From Haplomitrium mnioides (taxonomy: Eukaryota; Marchantiophyta; Haplomitriopsida; Calobryales): a stretch of DNA of 27,206 bases. Positions 8,181 through 19,779 of this stretch are shown here, in pieces. A program made the translations under genes and the position numbers. The DNA lies in assembly GCA_049999725.1 (NCBI GenBank), contig JBNGIS010002061.1, positions 1 through 27,206 on the forward strand, in the 5' to 3' direction. Below the pieces are notes generated by a model. It had not been told where the DNA came from. It made no database searches and saw only the letters and a program-made list of their open reading frames with translations. The first letter of the stretch is position 1. Each line of letters begins with the position of its first letter.

Positions 8181-8539
8181 ATGACCTCTCAAGGAAATGT
8201 TTTCAGCCCTCCCAAACCAAAACCTTATAGGTATTCGGATGTTATCAAGGCTATAGAGCTTGCAAGATTGGAGTGGAAATGGTTAGTCAATTATTATTCG
8301 TTGAGAGACCCGAATCATCATCTTTACCTTTTTGCAAGTGAAGGTGAAAATTCAATTTGGGTCTAGTGGTCCAAATAACAATGATTCGAGAAGGAAAGAA
8401 GGCCAACATCGAGCTGGTTGTGCATGCCCTAGACTCAATAACGTTGTATTCTGCAAATCAAAAGCAATTAAACTTCTCAGAATACAAGGAAAGAGATTTA
8501 TTTGCGGCAAATCTTCAGGCGTCAAATGAAGATGGAAAG
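8181..8539 (+). pseudogene. Unrecognised exon-like ORF with a frameshift, ending at a splice donor
   Basis: I do not recognise this protein. The ATG at 8181 has a favourable context (AACAATGACC). It opens a hydrophilic frame starting MTSQGNVFSPPKPKPYRYSD and stops at TAG 8364-8366. A second frame (8357 onward, including MIREGKKANIELVVHALDS) continues with similar composition, so one indel near 8355-8366 probably separates two halves of one exon. It ends EDGK at GGAAAG|GTGAGC, a strong plant splice-donor match (GT at 8540-8541). No acceptor can be assigned, because a minisatellite and an integrase fragment follow. It could be a captured gene fragment, part of an unknown transposon, or chance. 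The interrupted frame argues against a working gene. Confidence 0.4.
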
Positions 8540-8599
8540 GTGAGCTCCAAAATATTTTTTCTTATTCCTTTTTAATTACTTAGTTGTAGCTCATAAGAT

Positions 8600-8978
8600 G
8601 TCCATGCGAGCATGGACTTTGAAGTCTATGTGAGCATGGACTCTGAGGTCCATGCACACATGGATTCTGAAGTCCTTACGCGCAAGGACTCAGAAGTTCC
8701 TGTGCGTCTAGACTCTAAAGTCCATGCGCACATGGACTTTGAAGTCCTCGCACGCCTTGACTCTGAAGTCCTTGTATGCACGTACCTTGAAGTCCATGCG
8801 CGCATAGACTCTGAGGTCCATACGCGCATGGACTCTGAGGTCCATGCACGCTTGGACTATGAAGTCCATGCGCGCATGGACTTTATGGTCCAGGTGCGCA
8901 AGGACTTCTAAGTCCATGCACGCATGGACTTCAAAGTCTTTGCACGCATGGACTTCAAAGTCTTTGCGCGCTGGACTT
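8600..8978. repeat. 24-bp minisatellite, about 16 copies, strand-symmetric
   Basis: Units follow the pattern CCATGCGCGCATGGACTC + TGAGGT, varying at a few positions. Because 24 is a multiple of three, all frames read as an 8-residue repeat; the plus frame at 8612-8911 gives MDSEVHAR-type units. Each unit consists of two palindromes, TCCATGCGCGCATGGA and GGACT-N4-AGTCC, so the reverse strand reads nearly the same peptide. I see no reason to call it protein-coding. Confidence 0.92.
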
Positions 8979-9608
8979 GTAGGCAAAAAACCAGTAGATG
9001 ATCAATTTCCCAACAAGGACCTTTTCAACATAAGAGAGGGAAGACTGATATATTACGAGGAGATTATCAGTTTTTTGCTCACCGCCCACTTACCCAAGGA
9101 GTGGTCTCAGGAGGCAGCCGTTGTATTCTTGAAGAAGGTGAGACCATACCTCATGATTAAAGGGATACTTCACAAATCGGGCATGGATGGGCAAGTGCGA
9201 AGGTGTTTAGAGAAGGACCAGGCCACTATCGTCATGAGGGCAATGCATGAAGGTGAGGATGGAGGGCACTTTGCCACAGACACAACCCTGAAGAAAATTT
9301 TGGCAGCCAAGTACTAGTGGCCGACCATGCATCGAGACATGCATTTCTTTGTTAAAAGGTGCGATCTTTGTCAACGGTCAGGTAGGCCAGCCCCGTCCTC
9401 TCATCATCCCCTAATTCCTATCTTAGCCCTAGCACCATTTGTGAAGTGGGGCATAGACTTTATTGACCCAATATCGCCCACAACTAGGAGGGGAAATAGG
9501 TATATATTGCTATCCATCAACTATGCGACTAAATGGGTGGAAGCGCGAGCCACACAAAAGGATAATGCCCACACTGTGGCCAGATTTCTGCTCTCTCTTC
9601 TCTATAGG
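8979..9608 (+). pseudogene. Ty3/Gypsy integrase fragment, truncated
   Basis: The frame reads VDDQFPNKDLF, then the zinc-binding H...H...CDLC region (HEGEDGGHF and HFFVKRCDLCQRSG). Next is the start of the catalytic core: KWGIDFIDP, with the first catalytic Asp at 9456-9458, and YATKWVEA. These blocks are typical of plant Ty3/Gypsy integrases. A TAG at 9315-9317 interrupts the frame inside the zinc domain just before WPTMHRDM. Homology ends near 9608, ahead of the second catalytic Asp. No protease, reverse transcriptase, RNase H or LTR of this element is visible nearby. It is a dead fragment, unrelated to and in opposite orientation from the Copia element. Confidence 0.9.
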
Positions 9609-9949
9609 TCAACTCCTCCTTGGCCATTTGACAAATACTCCCTAGGCAAGTTGTCTATCAACAAAGTAGAATAGGGTAGGATAGGGGCTGGCTGGCCCTC
9701 AACAATGAGTTTTTTTTCCCTATTTGTTGTTAATTATTTATTTACTCAAATCAACTTCTTTATATAAGGCCTTCTCTCCCACTGACCACATGCACAAAAT
9801 TTTCCAAAATTTTCTCCCATGTACACCATCCACATTTATTATACACAAAACTGAAATATTACCACTTCACTTTTACTCCACCATGCCACAAAGAAACCAA
9901 TTCGACTCTAGCTGATCTCGTGTCGACAAATATGCTCTCACAGTTAGGC
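9609..9949. other. AT-rich spacer with TATA motif before the satellite
   Basis: This stretch holds no gene I can support. It includes a run of T at 9710-9718, TTTATATAAGG at 9758-9768 and a pyrimidine- and A-rich segment leading to ATG at 9883 (ACCATGCCACAAAG), whose frame closes after 11 codons. The arrangement resembles a promoter plus leader whose downstream part has been replaced by the satellite. Confidence 0.5.
9761..9767 (+). promoter_or_regulatory. Candidate TATA box
   Basis: TATATAA followed by GGCC lies about 120 bp upstream of an ATG in good context. In AT-rich DNA this could be chance. Confidence 0.3.
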
Positions 9950-12623
9950 AGCAGCAAGCCCTTTTCTCACAAACATGAGGAGCTTTTGCAAGTTGTCAAT
10001 TAGCTATGTGGAAAGTAGCTCCATCCCCTTTTCCCACAAACACAAGGATCTATTACAAGGAGTGAATCAGCCATGAGGAAGGCAGCTCCATACCCTTTTC
10101 TCAACAACACAAGGAACTAGTACAACGAGTCAATCAGCCATGTGGATAGAAACTGCATGCCTTTTTCTCACAAACATGAGGACTTACTACAAGGAGTCAA
10201 TTAGCCATGTGGAAAGCAGCTGCATGTCGTTTCTCACAAACATGAGGTGCTTTTACAAATTAGCCATGTAGAAGGCAGCTCTATGCCCTTTTCTTACAAA
10301 CACAAGGAGCTATTGCAAGGAGTCAATTAGCCATGTGGAAGGCAGCTTTGTGCCCTTTTCTCACAAACATGAGAAGCTATTGCAAGTTGTCAATTAGTTA
10401 TGTGGAAGGCAGCTCCATGCTCTTTTCCCACAAACACAAGGAGTCATTGCAAGGAGTCAAATAGCCATGAGGAGGGCAGCCACATGCTCTTTTCTCACAA
10501 ACACAATGAACTAGTACAAGGAGTCAATTACCCATGTGGAAGGCAGCTACATATTATTTTCAAACAAACATGAGGAGCTACTAGAGGGAGTCAATTAGCC
10601 ATGTGGAAGACAGCTCCATGCCCTTTTCTCACAAACAAAAAGAGCTAATTTAAGGAGTCAATTAGCCATTTGGAAGGCAGCTCCATGCCCTTCTCTCACA
10701 ATTACAAGAAACTCTTAGAAGGAGTCAATTAACCATGTGAAAGGCAACTACATATCAATTTCTCACAAACATGAGGAGCTATTTCAAGAAGTCAATTAGC
10801 CATGTGGAAGGCAGCTCCATGCCTTTTTCTAACAAACATAGGCAGCTATTGCAAGGAGTCAATTATCCATGTAGAAGAGAGTTGCATGCCCTTTATCTCA
10901 CAAACATGAGGAGCTATTACAAGAAGTCAACTAGGCATGTGGAAGGCTGCTCAATGCCCTTTTCCCACAAGCATAAACAGCTATTACAAGGAGTCAATTA
11001 GCCATGTGTTAAATATCAGCAAGCCATTTTCTCACAAACATGAGGAGCTATTGCAAGTTGTCAATTAGCCATGTGGAAGGTAGCTCCATGCCTTTTTCTT
11101 ACAAACACAAGGAGCTATTACAAGGAGTCAATTAGCCATGAGGAAGGCAGCTCCATGCCCTTCTCTCACAAACAAAAGGAGTTAGTACAAGGAGTCAATA
11201 CGCCATGTGGAAGGAGCTCCATGCCCTTTTCTCACAAACAAAAGGAGCTATTACAAGGAGCCAATTGGCCATGTGGAAGGTATCTACAAGCCATTTTCTC
11301 ACAAACATGATGAGCTATTACAAGGAGTCAACTAGCTATGTGGAAGGTAGCTTCATGCCCTTTTATTGAAACATCAAGAGCTATTACGAGCAGTCAATTA
11401 GCCATGTGGAAAGCAGCTCCATGCCTTTTTCTCACAAACATGAGGAACTGTTCCAATGACTCAAATAGCCATGTGGGAGGCAGCTCCAAGCTCTTTTCTC
11501 ACAACCATAAGCAGTTATTTGATGAGTCACTTAGCCATGTGGAAGGCAACCCCATGCTCTTTTCTTTCAAACATGAGGAGCTAATACAAGAAGTCAAAAT
11601 AGCCTTGTGGAAGGCAGCTGACATACCCTTTTCTCACAAACATGAGAAGCTCTTACAAGGAGTCAATTAGGCATAAGGAAGGCTGCTCCATAGTCTTTTC
11701 TCACATTTATGAGGTGCTTTTAAAGGAGTTAATTAGCCATGTGGAAGGTAGCTCCATGCCCTCTCTTTACAATCATAAGGAGCTTTTACAACAAGTGAAT
11801 TAGCTATGTGGAAGGAAGCTCCATGCCCTTCTTTTACACACCTAAGGAGCTATTACAAGAAGTTAATTAGCCATGTGGAAGGCAACTACAAGCTCTTTTC
11901 TCACAAACATAAGGAGCTATTACAAGTTGTCAATTAGCCATGTGAAAAGTAGCTCCATGCCCATTTCTCACAAATACAAGAAGCTATTACAAGGAAACAA
12001 TTAGCCATGAGAAAGGAAACTTCATGCGTTTTTGTCACAAACACAAGGCACTAGTACAAGGAGTCAATTAGCCTTGTAAAAGGCAGCTGCATTCACTTTT
12101 CTCACAAACATCAAGAACAACTACAAGGAGCCAGTTACACATGTAGAAAGAAACTCCATACCCTTTTCTCACAAACAAAAGAAGCTTTTATAAAGAGTCA
12201 ATTAGCCATTTGGAAGGCAGCTCCATGTTCTTTTGCCACAAACATAAGTAGCTATCACAAGGAGTCAATTGGCCATGTGGAAGGCAGCTACAAGCCCTTT
12301 TCTAAGAAACATCGGAAATTACTATGAGCAGTCAATTAGCCATGTGGAAGGTAGTTGCATGCCCTTTTCTCTTAAACATGAGGAAATATAACAAGGAGTC
12401 AAATACCCATGTTGCAAACAGCTTGATGCTCCTTTCTCACGAACATAAGAAGCTATTACATGGAGTCAATTAGCCATGTGGAAGGCAGCTCCATACCCTC
12501 TTCTTAGAAACATGAGGAGCTATTACAAGGACTCAATTAGCCTTGTGGAAGGCAGTTGCATATACCCTTTTTTTCACAAACATGAGAAGCTCTTACAAGG
12601 AGTCAATTAGCCATGTGGAAGGT

Positions 12624-15300
12624 CGCTCCATGTCGTTTTCTCATGAACATAAGGAGCTATTTCAAGGAGTCAATTAGCCATGTGGAAGGTAGCTCCATGC
12701 CCTTTTCCCACAAACACAAGGAGCTATTACAAGGAGTCAATTAGCCATGAGGAAGGCAGATCCATGCGCTTTTTTCACAAACACAAGGACCTAGTATAAG
12801 GAGTCAACTATCCATGTGGATAGGAGCTGCATGCATTTCTATCACAAACATGAGGACTTACTACAAGGAGTCAATTAGCCATGTGGAAAGTAGTTGCATG
12901 CTCTTTCTCACCAACATGAGGAGCTTTTGTAAGGAGTCAATTAGCCATGTAGAAGGCAGCTCCATGCACTTTTCTCACAAACAAATGGAACTATAGCAAG
13001 GAGTCAATTAGCCATGTGGAAGGCAGCTGCAAGTCGTTTTCTCACAAACATGAGAAGCTATTGCAAATTGTCAATTAGTCATGTGGAAGGCACCTCTATG
13101 CCATTTTCCCACAAACACAAGGATTTACTACAATGAGTCAAATAGCCATGAGGAAGGCAGCCATATGCTCTTATCTCACAAACACAAGGAACTAGTACAA
13201 GGAGTCAATTAGCTATGTGGAAGGCGTCTACATGCTCTTTTCTCACGAACATGAGGAACTACTACAAGGAATCAATTAGCCATGTGGAAGGCAACTCCAT
13301 GCCCATTTTTAACAATAAAAAAGCGGTAATTTAAGGAGTCAATTAGCCATTTGGAAGGCAGCTCCATGCCATTTTCTCACAAACAGAAGGAACTCTTGGA
13401 AGGAGTCAATTAGCCATGTGGAAGGCAACTACATAGCCTTTTCTCAGAAACATAGGGAGCTATTGCAAGGAGCCAATTATCCATGTAGAAGAGAGCTGCA
13501 CGCCCTTTTCTCACAAACATGAGGAGCTATTACAAGAAGTCAATTAGCCATGTGGAAGGCTGCTCCTTGCCTCTTTCCCACAAACATAAACAGCTATTAC
13601 AAGGAGTCAATTTTCCATGTGTTAGGTAGTAGCAAGCTCTTTTCTCACAAACATGAGGAGCTATTGCAAACTGTCAATTAGCCATGTGGTAGGTAGCTCC
13701 GGGCCCTTTTCCCACAAACACAAGGAGCTATTACAAGGAGTCAATTAGCCATCACGAAGGCAGCTCCATGCCCTTTTCTCACAAACACAAGGAATTAGTA
13801 TAAGGAATCAATAAGTCATGTGGATAGGAGCTCCATTCTGTTTTCTCACAAACATAAGGAGCTACTACAAGGAGTCAATTAGCAATGTGGAAAGCAACTA
13901 CATACCCTTTTGTCACAAATGTGAGGAGCTATTACAAGGAGTCAATTAGCCATGTGGATGGCAGCTCCATACACCCTTTTCTGACAAACATAAGTAGTTA
14001 TTACAAGGAGTCAACTAGCCATGTGGAAGGCAGCTTCATGCCTTTTTTTAGAAACATCAAGAGCTATTACAAGTATTCAATTAGCCATGTAGAAGGCAGG
14101 CCCATGTTTTTTTTTCACAAACATGAAGAACTATTACAAGGAGTCAAATAGGCATGTGGGAGGCAGCTCCAAGCTCTTTTCTCACAACCATAAAGAGTTA
14201 TTAAAATGAGTCACTTAGCCATGTGGAATGCAACCCCATGCTCTTTTCTTTCAAACATGAGGAGCTAATACAAGAAGTCAAAATAGCCTTGTGGAAGGCA
14301 GCTAACATACCCTTTTCTCACAAACATGAGAAGCTCTTACAAGGAGTCAATTAGGCATAAGGAAGGATGGTCCATGGTCTTTTGTCACAATTAAAAGGAG
14401 CTATTAACGGAGTCCATGTGGAAGGTAGCTCCATGCCCTCTCTTTACAATCATGAGGAGCTTTTACAACGAGTCAATTAGCCATGTGAAAGGCAGCTCCA
14501 TGCCCTTTTTTTTACAAACCTAAGGAGTTATTACAAGAAGTTAATAAGCCATGTGGAAGGCAACTACAAGCTCTTTTCTCACAAACATGAGGAGTTATTG
14601 CAAGTTGTCAATTAGCCATGTGGAAAGTAGCTCCATGCCTATTTCTTACAAATACAAGGAGCTATTACAAGAAATCAATTAGCCATGAGGAAGGCAACTT
14701 CATGCATTTTTATCACAAACACAAGGCACTAGTACAAGGAGTCAATTAGCCATGTAAAAGGCAGTTGCATTCCCTTTTCTCACAAACATAAGGAACAACT
14801 ACAAGGAGTCAATTACAAATGTGGAAGGCAGCTCCATACCCTTTTCTCACAAACAAAAGAATCTTTTATAAAGAGTCAATTAGCCATTTGGAAGGCAGGT
14901 CCATGTTCTTTTGCCACAAACATAAGTAGCTATCACAAGGAGTCAATTGGCCATGTGGAAGGCAGCTACAAGCCCTTTTCTAAGAAACATTAGAAGCTAC
15001 TATGAGCAGTCAATTAGCCATGTGGAAGGTAGCTGCATGCCATTTTCTCTTAAACATGAGGAAATATAACAAGGAGTCAAATACCTATGTTGCACATAGC
15101 TTGATGCTCCTTTCTCACAAACATAAGAAGCCATTACACAGAGTCAATTAGCCATATGGAAGGCAACTCCATGCCCTTTTCTTAGAAACATGAGGAGCTA
15201 TTACAAGGACTCAATTAGCCTTGTGGAAAGTAGCTGCATATACCCTTTTTTTCACAAACATGAGAAGCACTTACAAGGAGTCAATTAGCCATGTGGAAGG
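12624..15300. repeat. One representative higher-order repeat period (about 2.68 kb)
   Basis: This is about 40 monomers of 67 bp. The start phase is arbitrary: 12624 is one period to the right of the array's first bases and 15300 is one period further. Landmarks measured between copies give offsets of 2674, 2678, 2678, 2684 and 2685 bp, so periods differ only by small indels. One stretch (10998 to 13608, offset 2610) is shorter by about one monomer. Confidence 0.8.
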
Positions 15301-16959
15301 CCGCTCCATGCCGTTTTCTCACAAACATAAGGAGCTATTGCAAGGAGTCAATTCGCCATGTGGAAGGTAGCTCCATGCCTTTTTCCCACAAACACAAGGA
15401 GCTATTACAAGGAGTCAATTAGCCATGAGGAAGGCAACTCCATGCGCTTTTTTCACAAACACAAGGACCTAGGACAAGGAGTCAACTAGCCATGTGGATA
15501 GGAGCTGCATGCCCTTCTATCACAAACATGAGGACTTACTACAAGGAGTCAATTAGCCATGTGGAAAGTAGTTGCATGCTCTTTCTCACCAACATGAGGA
15601 GCTTTTGTAAGGACTCAATTAGCAATGTGGAAGGCAGCTCCATGCTCTTTTCTCACAAACAAATGGAGCTATTGCAAGGAGTCAATTAGCCATGTGGAAG
15701 GTAGTTGCAAGTCCTTTTCTCACAAACATGAGAAGCTATTGCAAATTGTCAATTAGTCATGTGGAAGGCATCTCCATGCCCTTTTCCCACAAACACAAGG
15801 ATTTACTACAACGAGTCAAATAGCCATGAGGAAGGCAGCCACATGCTCTTATCTCACAAACACAAGGAACTAGTACTAAGAGTCAATTAGCCATGTGGAA
15901 GGCAGCTACATGCTCTTTTCTCACGAACATGAGGAACTACTACAAGGAAACAATTAGCCATGTGGAAGGCAACTCCATGCCCATTTCTAACAATTAAAAA
16001 GAGGTAATTTAAGGAGTCAATTAGCCATTTGGAAGGCAGCACCATGCCCTTTTCTTACAAACACAAGGAACTCTTTGAAGGAGTCAATTAACCATGTGGA
16101 AGGCAACTACATAGCCTTTTCTCAAAAACATAGGTAGCTATTGCAAGGAGCCAATTATCCATGTAGAAGAGAGCTGCATGCCCTTTTCTCACAAACATGA
16201 GAAGCTATTACAAGAAGTCAATTAGCCATGTGGAAGGATGCTCCATGCCCCTTTCCCACAAACATAAATAGCTATTACAAGGAGTCAATTTTCCATGTGT
16301 TAGGTAGCAGCAAGCCCTTTTCTCACAAACATGAGGAGCTATTGCAAACTGTCAATTAGCCATGTGGTAGGTAGCTTCGGGCCCTTTTCCCACAAACATA
16401 AATAGCTATCACAAGGAGTCAATTGGCCATGTGGAAGGTATCTACAAGCCCTTTTCTAAGAAACATCCAGAGTTACAAAGAGCATTCAATTAGCCATGTG
16501 GAAGGCAGCTGCAAGCTCTTTGCTCACATCATGAGGACTTATTGCAAGTTGTCAATTAGCCATGTGGAAAGTAGCTCCATGGCCATTTCTCACAAACACA
16601 CGGAGCTATTACAAGGAAACAATTAGCCATGAGCAAGCCAGCTTCATGCCCTTTTCTCACAAACAAGAAGTCAACTAGCCATAAGGAAGGCAACTACATC
16701 TCCTTTTTCTCACAAACACAAGGAACTAGTACAAGGAGTCAATTAGCCATGTGGAAGGTAGCTGCATGCTTTTTTCTCACAAACATGAGGAACTAGTACA
16801 AGGAGTCAATTAGCCATGTGGAAGGCAGCTCCATGCCCTTTTCTCACGAAGGAAAAGAGCTAATTTAAATAGTCAATTAGGCATTTGGAAGGCAGCTCCA
16901 TCCCCTTTTCTCACAAACACAAGAAACTCTTATAAGGAATCAATTAACCACGTGGAAGG

Positions 16960-16964
16960 CAACT
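16960..16964. other. Target-site duplication, left copy (CAACT)
   Basis: These five bases before the insertion's TGTCA end are repeated at 20470-20474. CAACT followed by ACATGCCC is a normal satellite sequence, so removing the insertion plus one copy restores an uninterrupted monomer junction. Confidence 0.9.
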
Positions 16965-17567
16965 TGTCAGCCGGTGTTTTGGGGCTCTAAAGCTGAATGC
17001 ACGAAATCAGAAGCACCACGGGCAACATTGTCCCTTTGCGAGTGTGAAGGCATCTCAGGAACAGCTGATTACCTCAAACAGCTGATTAAGAGCAGGGTGC
17101 ATGAGTCTTAGGAGGGAAACAAGATCATGGCGGATGAGAGGAGGAAGGAGGACAGGGATCGCCAGCCAGAGGAGGGGCCCATTCTTGAATTCAAAGCAGG
17201 CCAGCGAGAATCCGTGGGCCTAAGGAGGATGCGGGGATGGGAGCTGGGAAAAAGGAATAGAGCAGACGCCCATGGCAAGGCGATCGCCGGGGGAAGAAGC
17301 AGAGATCAACCACAAGGACACCCAAAGGCACTCCGAAGGAAGGCAAATCGCGGGGGTCATGCAGCGGCCGCAAATCGGGAAACGAGCATCAGGGACTGAG
17401 AGGAGGAGGTGAGATCTTCACAAGGGCGAGCAAGGCAAGGGAAGAGGGACGCCTCGATCCCGCAAGCAAGAGCGAACCCGGTCGAGGCAAATCGAACACT
17501 CCATCCGACTCGGTAAGTCCTGGCGGAAGAGTGGAGTCCCCGAAGAGTCTCACGAGATTCCACGGAA

Positions 17568-18848
17568 ACGTGGCGTCTCTAGAGCCTTCGCGGGATTCCA
17601 CGGACGACGTGGCGGCAGCAGGAGGCCCGCGGGTTTGCGGAAAGGCGCCTCCCTAAGTGGGGAGCCCACTTAACGGGGTTCCGATCCATCTTACGACGTG
17701 GGACACCCCGCTTAAGAGGGATCCGCGAGAGACCAAACAAGGGAGCAAGGAGGAAGGCCCGAAACCACGACTTATCGCGGGCCTGGCCGAAGGAAAACGG
17801 AGGAGTGTCGTAATGGCGATACATCGCAGATCCAAGAGGAAGAGGAGAGGAGAGCCGAAAGGGGGACAGATCACCTAGCAGGCCGAGTAAGAGCGAGTAA
17901 AGGCGAAAAGGTGACTTATCGGCGACCCGGTTCAAACGAAGAGTTGATATCAGTGAGGAAACGGCGATCCATCACGAACTGTCCAACGGGAAGAAGGCTG
18001 AGCCAAAAGGGCGATATGGCGCCAATCCGGATGGGGGAAACGAAGGGTACGCCGAAAAGACGACCTATCGGTGAATCGGGTGGCAAGATGGGGCGGCCGG
18101 AAAACCTAGAGAACGCCGGTGCACCGACGAAGGAGCAAGCGTAGCCGAAAGGGGGATTCATTGTAGTTCCGGTAGAACCTGGAGCGAAGCTTCGGTGGAG
18201 ACCAACGGCAACATCTGACAGTTCGTCAGAGGGACTAACGGTCCTAAGGGGCCTGACAGTCCCTATAACGAGCTTTCTCAACAGATAACAACGGGAGCCT
18301 CAGGCACACGCTTGGTTCTTATCTCGAGGGAAGGACGAAACGGCAACAATCGACACCGTTCTTATTCGGCGAGCAGGGGAAGTCCGTGGTTCTACGGATG
18401 ACGTGGCGAGCGCCGGTTGTTCGCGGAGGCTTCGGAAACGTGGCACGCTGGGAAGCAAGGAAGGACTTTCGGGGGGTCAACAACGGATGAAGGTCAACGC
18501 GACGGTCCGCCTACCCCTTTGCGGGGCGGCGGCGGATGGCGGCCTTCGGATGACGTGGCGACTCCAGGGGCCCCGAAGCGACTTACGGGACACACATCAC
18601 CAGGAGGATAGTTCACTGGACCTCGGGAAATTGGCGGGTCAACTGCGGAAGGTGTAGTCAGTGCGTCGGTCCGCCTACCCCTTTGCGGGGCAGCGGCGAA
18701 CGGCGGTGCAACGGATGACGTGGCGAGCTGAGCGTAAAGTGGAATCTTTGCGGGAATCTACAGAATCTCTCCCTGCAAGGTTCCCCGTTCTTTTCGGGAG
18801 GATTACCATTATACCCATCTTTCTCGCTCAACTGAGAAGGCACGTGGC
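17568..18848 (+). promoter_or_regulatory. Cluster of eight ACGTGG motifs in the U3-like region
   Basis: ACGTGGC or ACGTGGG starts at 17568, 17607, 17696, 18401, 18438, 18553, 18718 and 18842. Four are in TGACGTGG or GACGTGG contexts and one is CACGTGGC. ACGT-core elements of this type (G-box/ABRE/UPRE-like) are bound by plant bZIP and bHLH factors. Some copies lie in duplicated segments (GGATGACGTGGCGAG near 18396 and 18713). Function is inferred only. Confidence 0.5.
18488..18815 (+). repeat. Diverged 164-bp tandem duplication
   Basis: GGTCCGCCTACCCCTTTGCG occurs at 18504 and again at 18668, with flanking similarity including GGGTCAAC before it and GGATGACGTGGCGA after it. Offset is 164 bp. 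The outer limits are approximate. Confidence 0.75.
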
Positions 18849-19291
18849 GCGATTTCCTTTCTCGTTCCAACTGAATTACCTGACGAAGGGGCCACGCGCC
18901 GTTTCCTCCCACTGCGAGCTCAACGGACATAACGACCTTCTCTTCGAATCGAGCTCGCGGGGTGGAGCGCTCGCGAGGGGAGTATATCTTGGCAGCTTTT
19001 GGATTTCTTTGGGTTGATGCACAGACAATCTCAGGGCGCGAGGCGACTGCATGCGAAGGGGAATCGCAAACGAAGGGAGGCTGGGATTTGAATTCACTAA
19101 CAAGACAACGTGAAGCAGAGTTACTCGCTCTAGGGGGCCAAGGGGATTCAGAGGTGGACTGGAGGGGCGCCGAGAATCGCAGAGTGAGGAGCTCTGGATG
19201 CTCGGGCGATCCAGGTGAACTCGTCCTTGCCGGTGGACCAGAGCGGAGGGTTACTGATACGGTGTTTCGATTGGATTCTAGTCAGACTGTA

Positions 19292-19540
19292 CTTCGGGAG
19301 AGGCCACCATAAGAGGACTTGGGGTCTTCTCTGCATTCCCTGTGTAGAAGCATCACGACTTGAGGACAAGGAAACTGCAACGAGGGGCGGCTGGGGTGGG
19401 AGTCCCAGTTATGACTTCGGGAGAGGCCGCCAAGTGAGGAGCTTGGGGTTGTCTCTGCCGTTCCTTGTGTGTGAGCATCAGCCCAGAGTGTTCGAGGACA
19501 CTCTGGTGTGTAATTCTTCAAGTGGAGCTGAGAGAGGGGG
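19292..19540 (+). repeat. Diverged 123-bp tandem duplication
   Basis: CTTCGGGAGAGGCC starts at 19292 and 19415. Both copies continue through GAGGA(G/C)CTTGGGGT-like sequence, CTCTGC and TTCC(T/C)TGTGT. It is a second internal duplication in the same LTR-like insertion. Confidence 0.7.
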
Positions 19541-19771
19541 CTGCGTTAGTGCCCGCGCACTGCGTAGTAAGACTCGTTGAGGCTCGGGGTGGAGTGGGCT
19601 ACCGGCAGCTGGTAGAGCTGTCTTCTAGAGGTGGAAGTAAAAGAAACTCTCTTCCTAGCCTGAGGAAGTAAAAGTAGGGCTTCTCGCGAGAGAAGTAGAA
19701 AAACTATCTGGAGTGGAGGGTGTGTGGGTTGCTGGGTTGCAATTGTAAGGCAGCGGGACTCATAAGGGAAG

Positions 19772-19779
19772 TATAAATA
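19772..19779 (+). promoter_or_regulatory. TATA box of the LTR-like insertion
   Basis: TATAAATA lies in AGTATAAATAGTC, at the change from GC-rich to AT-richer sequence and about 430 bp before an AATAAA. A second TATAAAT occurs at 20241-20247. Confidence 0.55.

Larger units (their letters stand above)
9950..16964. repeat. 67-bp satellite array, block 1 (about 105 monomers)
   Basis: Monomers are recognisable by CCTTTTCTCACAAACATGAG, GAGCTATTACAAGGAGTCAA and TTAGCCATGTGGAAGGCAGC. Neighbouring monomers differ at roughly 15-25% of positions. Variants recur in fixed order with a period of about 2.68 kb: ATGTGGATAG occurs at 10140, 12814 and 15492; GAGGAAATATAA at 12380 and 15058; AAGTCAAAAT at 11591 and 14275. 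By eye, about 15 of 345 positions differ between 12807-13170 and its counterpart one period on. The array begins abruptly near 9950 and is interrupted at 16965 by an insertion. Open frames here are by-products of the repeat. Confidence 0.95.

Noticed and set aside
8612-8911. A 99-codon protein made of MDSEVHAR-type repeats
   Set aside because: The frame is open only because the unit is 24 bp; the opposite strand is open as well, and there is no flanking coding context.
13885-14151. Open frames in the satellite with repeated SHVEGS...FSHKHEELLQGVN-like peptides, here and at many other places in both blocks
   Set aside because: The 67-bp period is not a multiple of three, so frames shift at each monomer. 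The peptides are chance readings of the repeat and vary without any sign of constraint.
9950-16964. CRISPR-like direct repeats
   Set aside because: The monomers are contiguous and there are no unique spacers; the context is a plant satellite.
17127-19580. Several ORFs of 60-121 codons on both strands in the GC-rich part of the LTR-like insertion
   Set aside because: GC-rich DNA has few stop codons. The frames overlap on both strands, are Arg/Gly-rich and show no domain.
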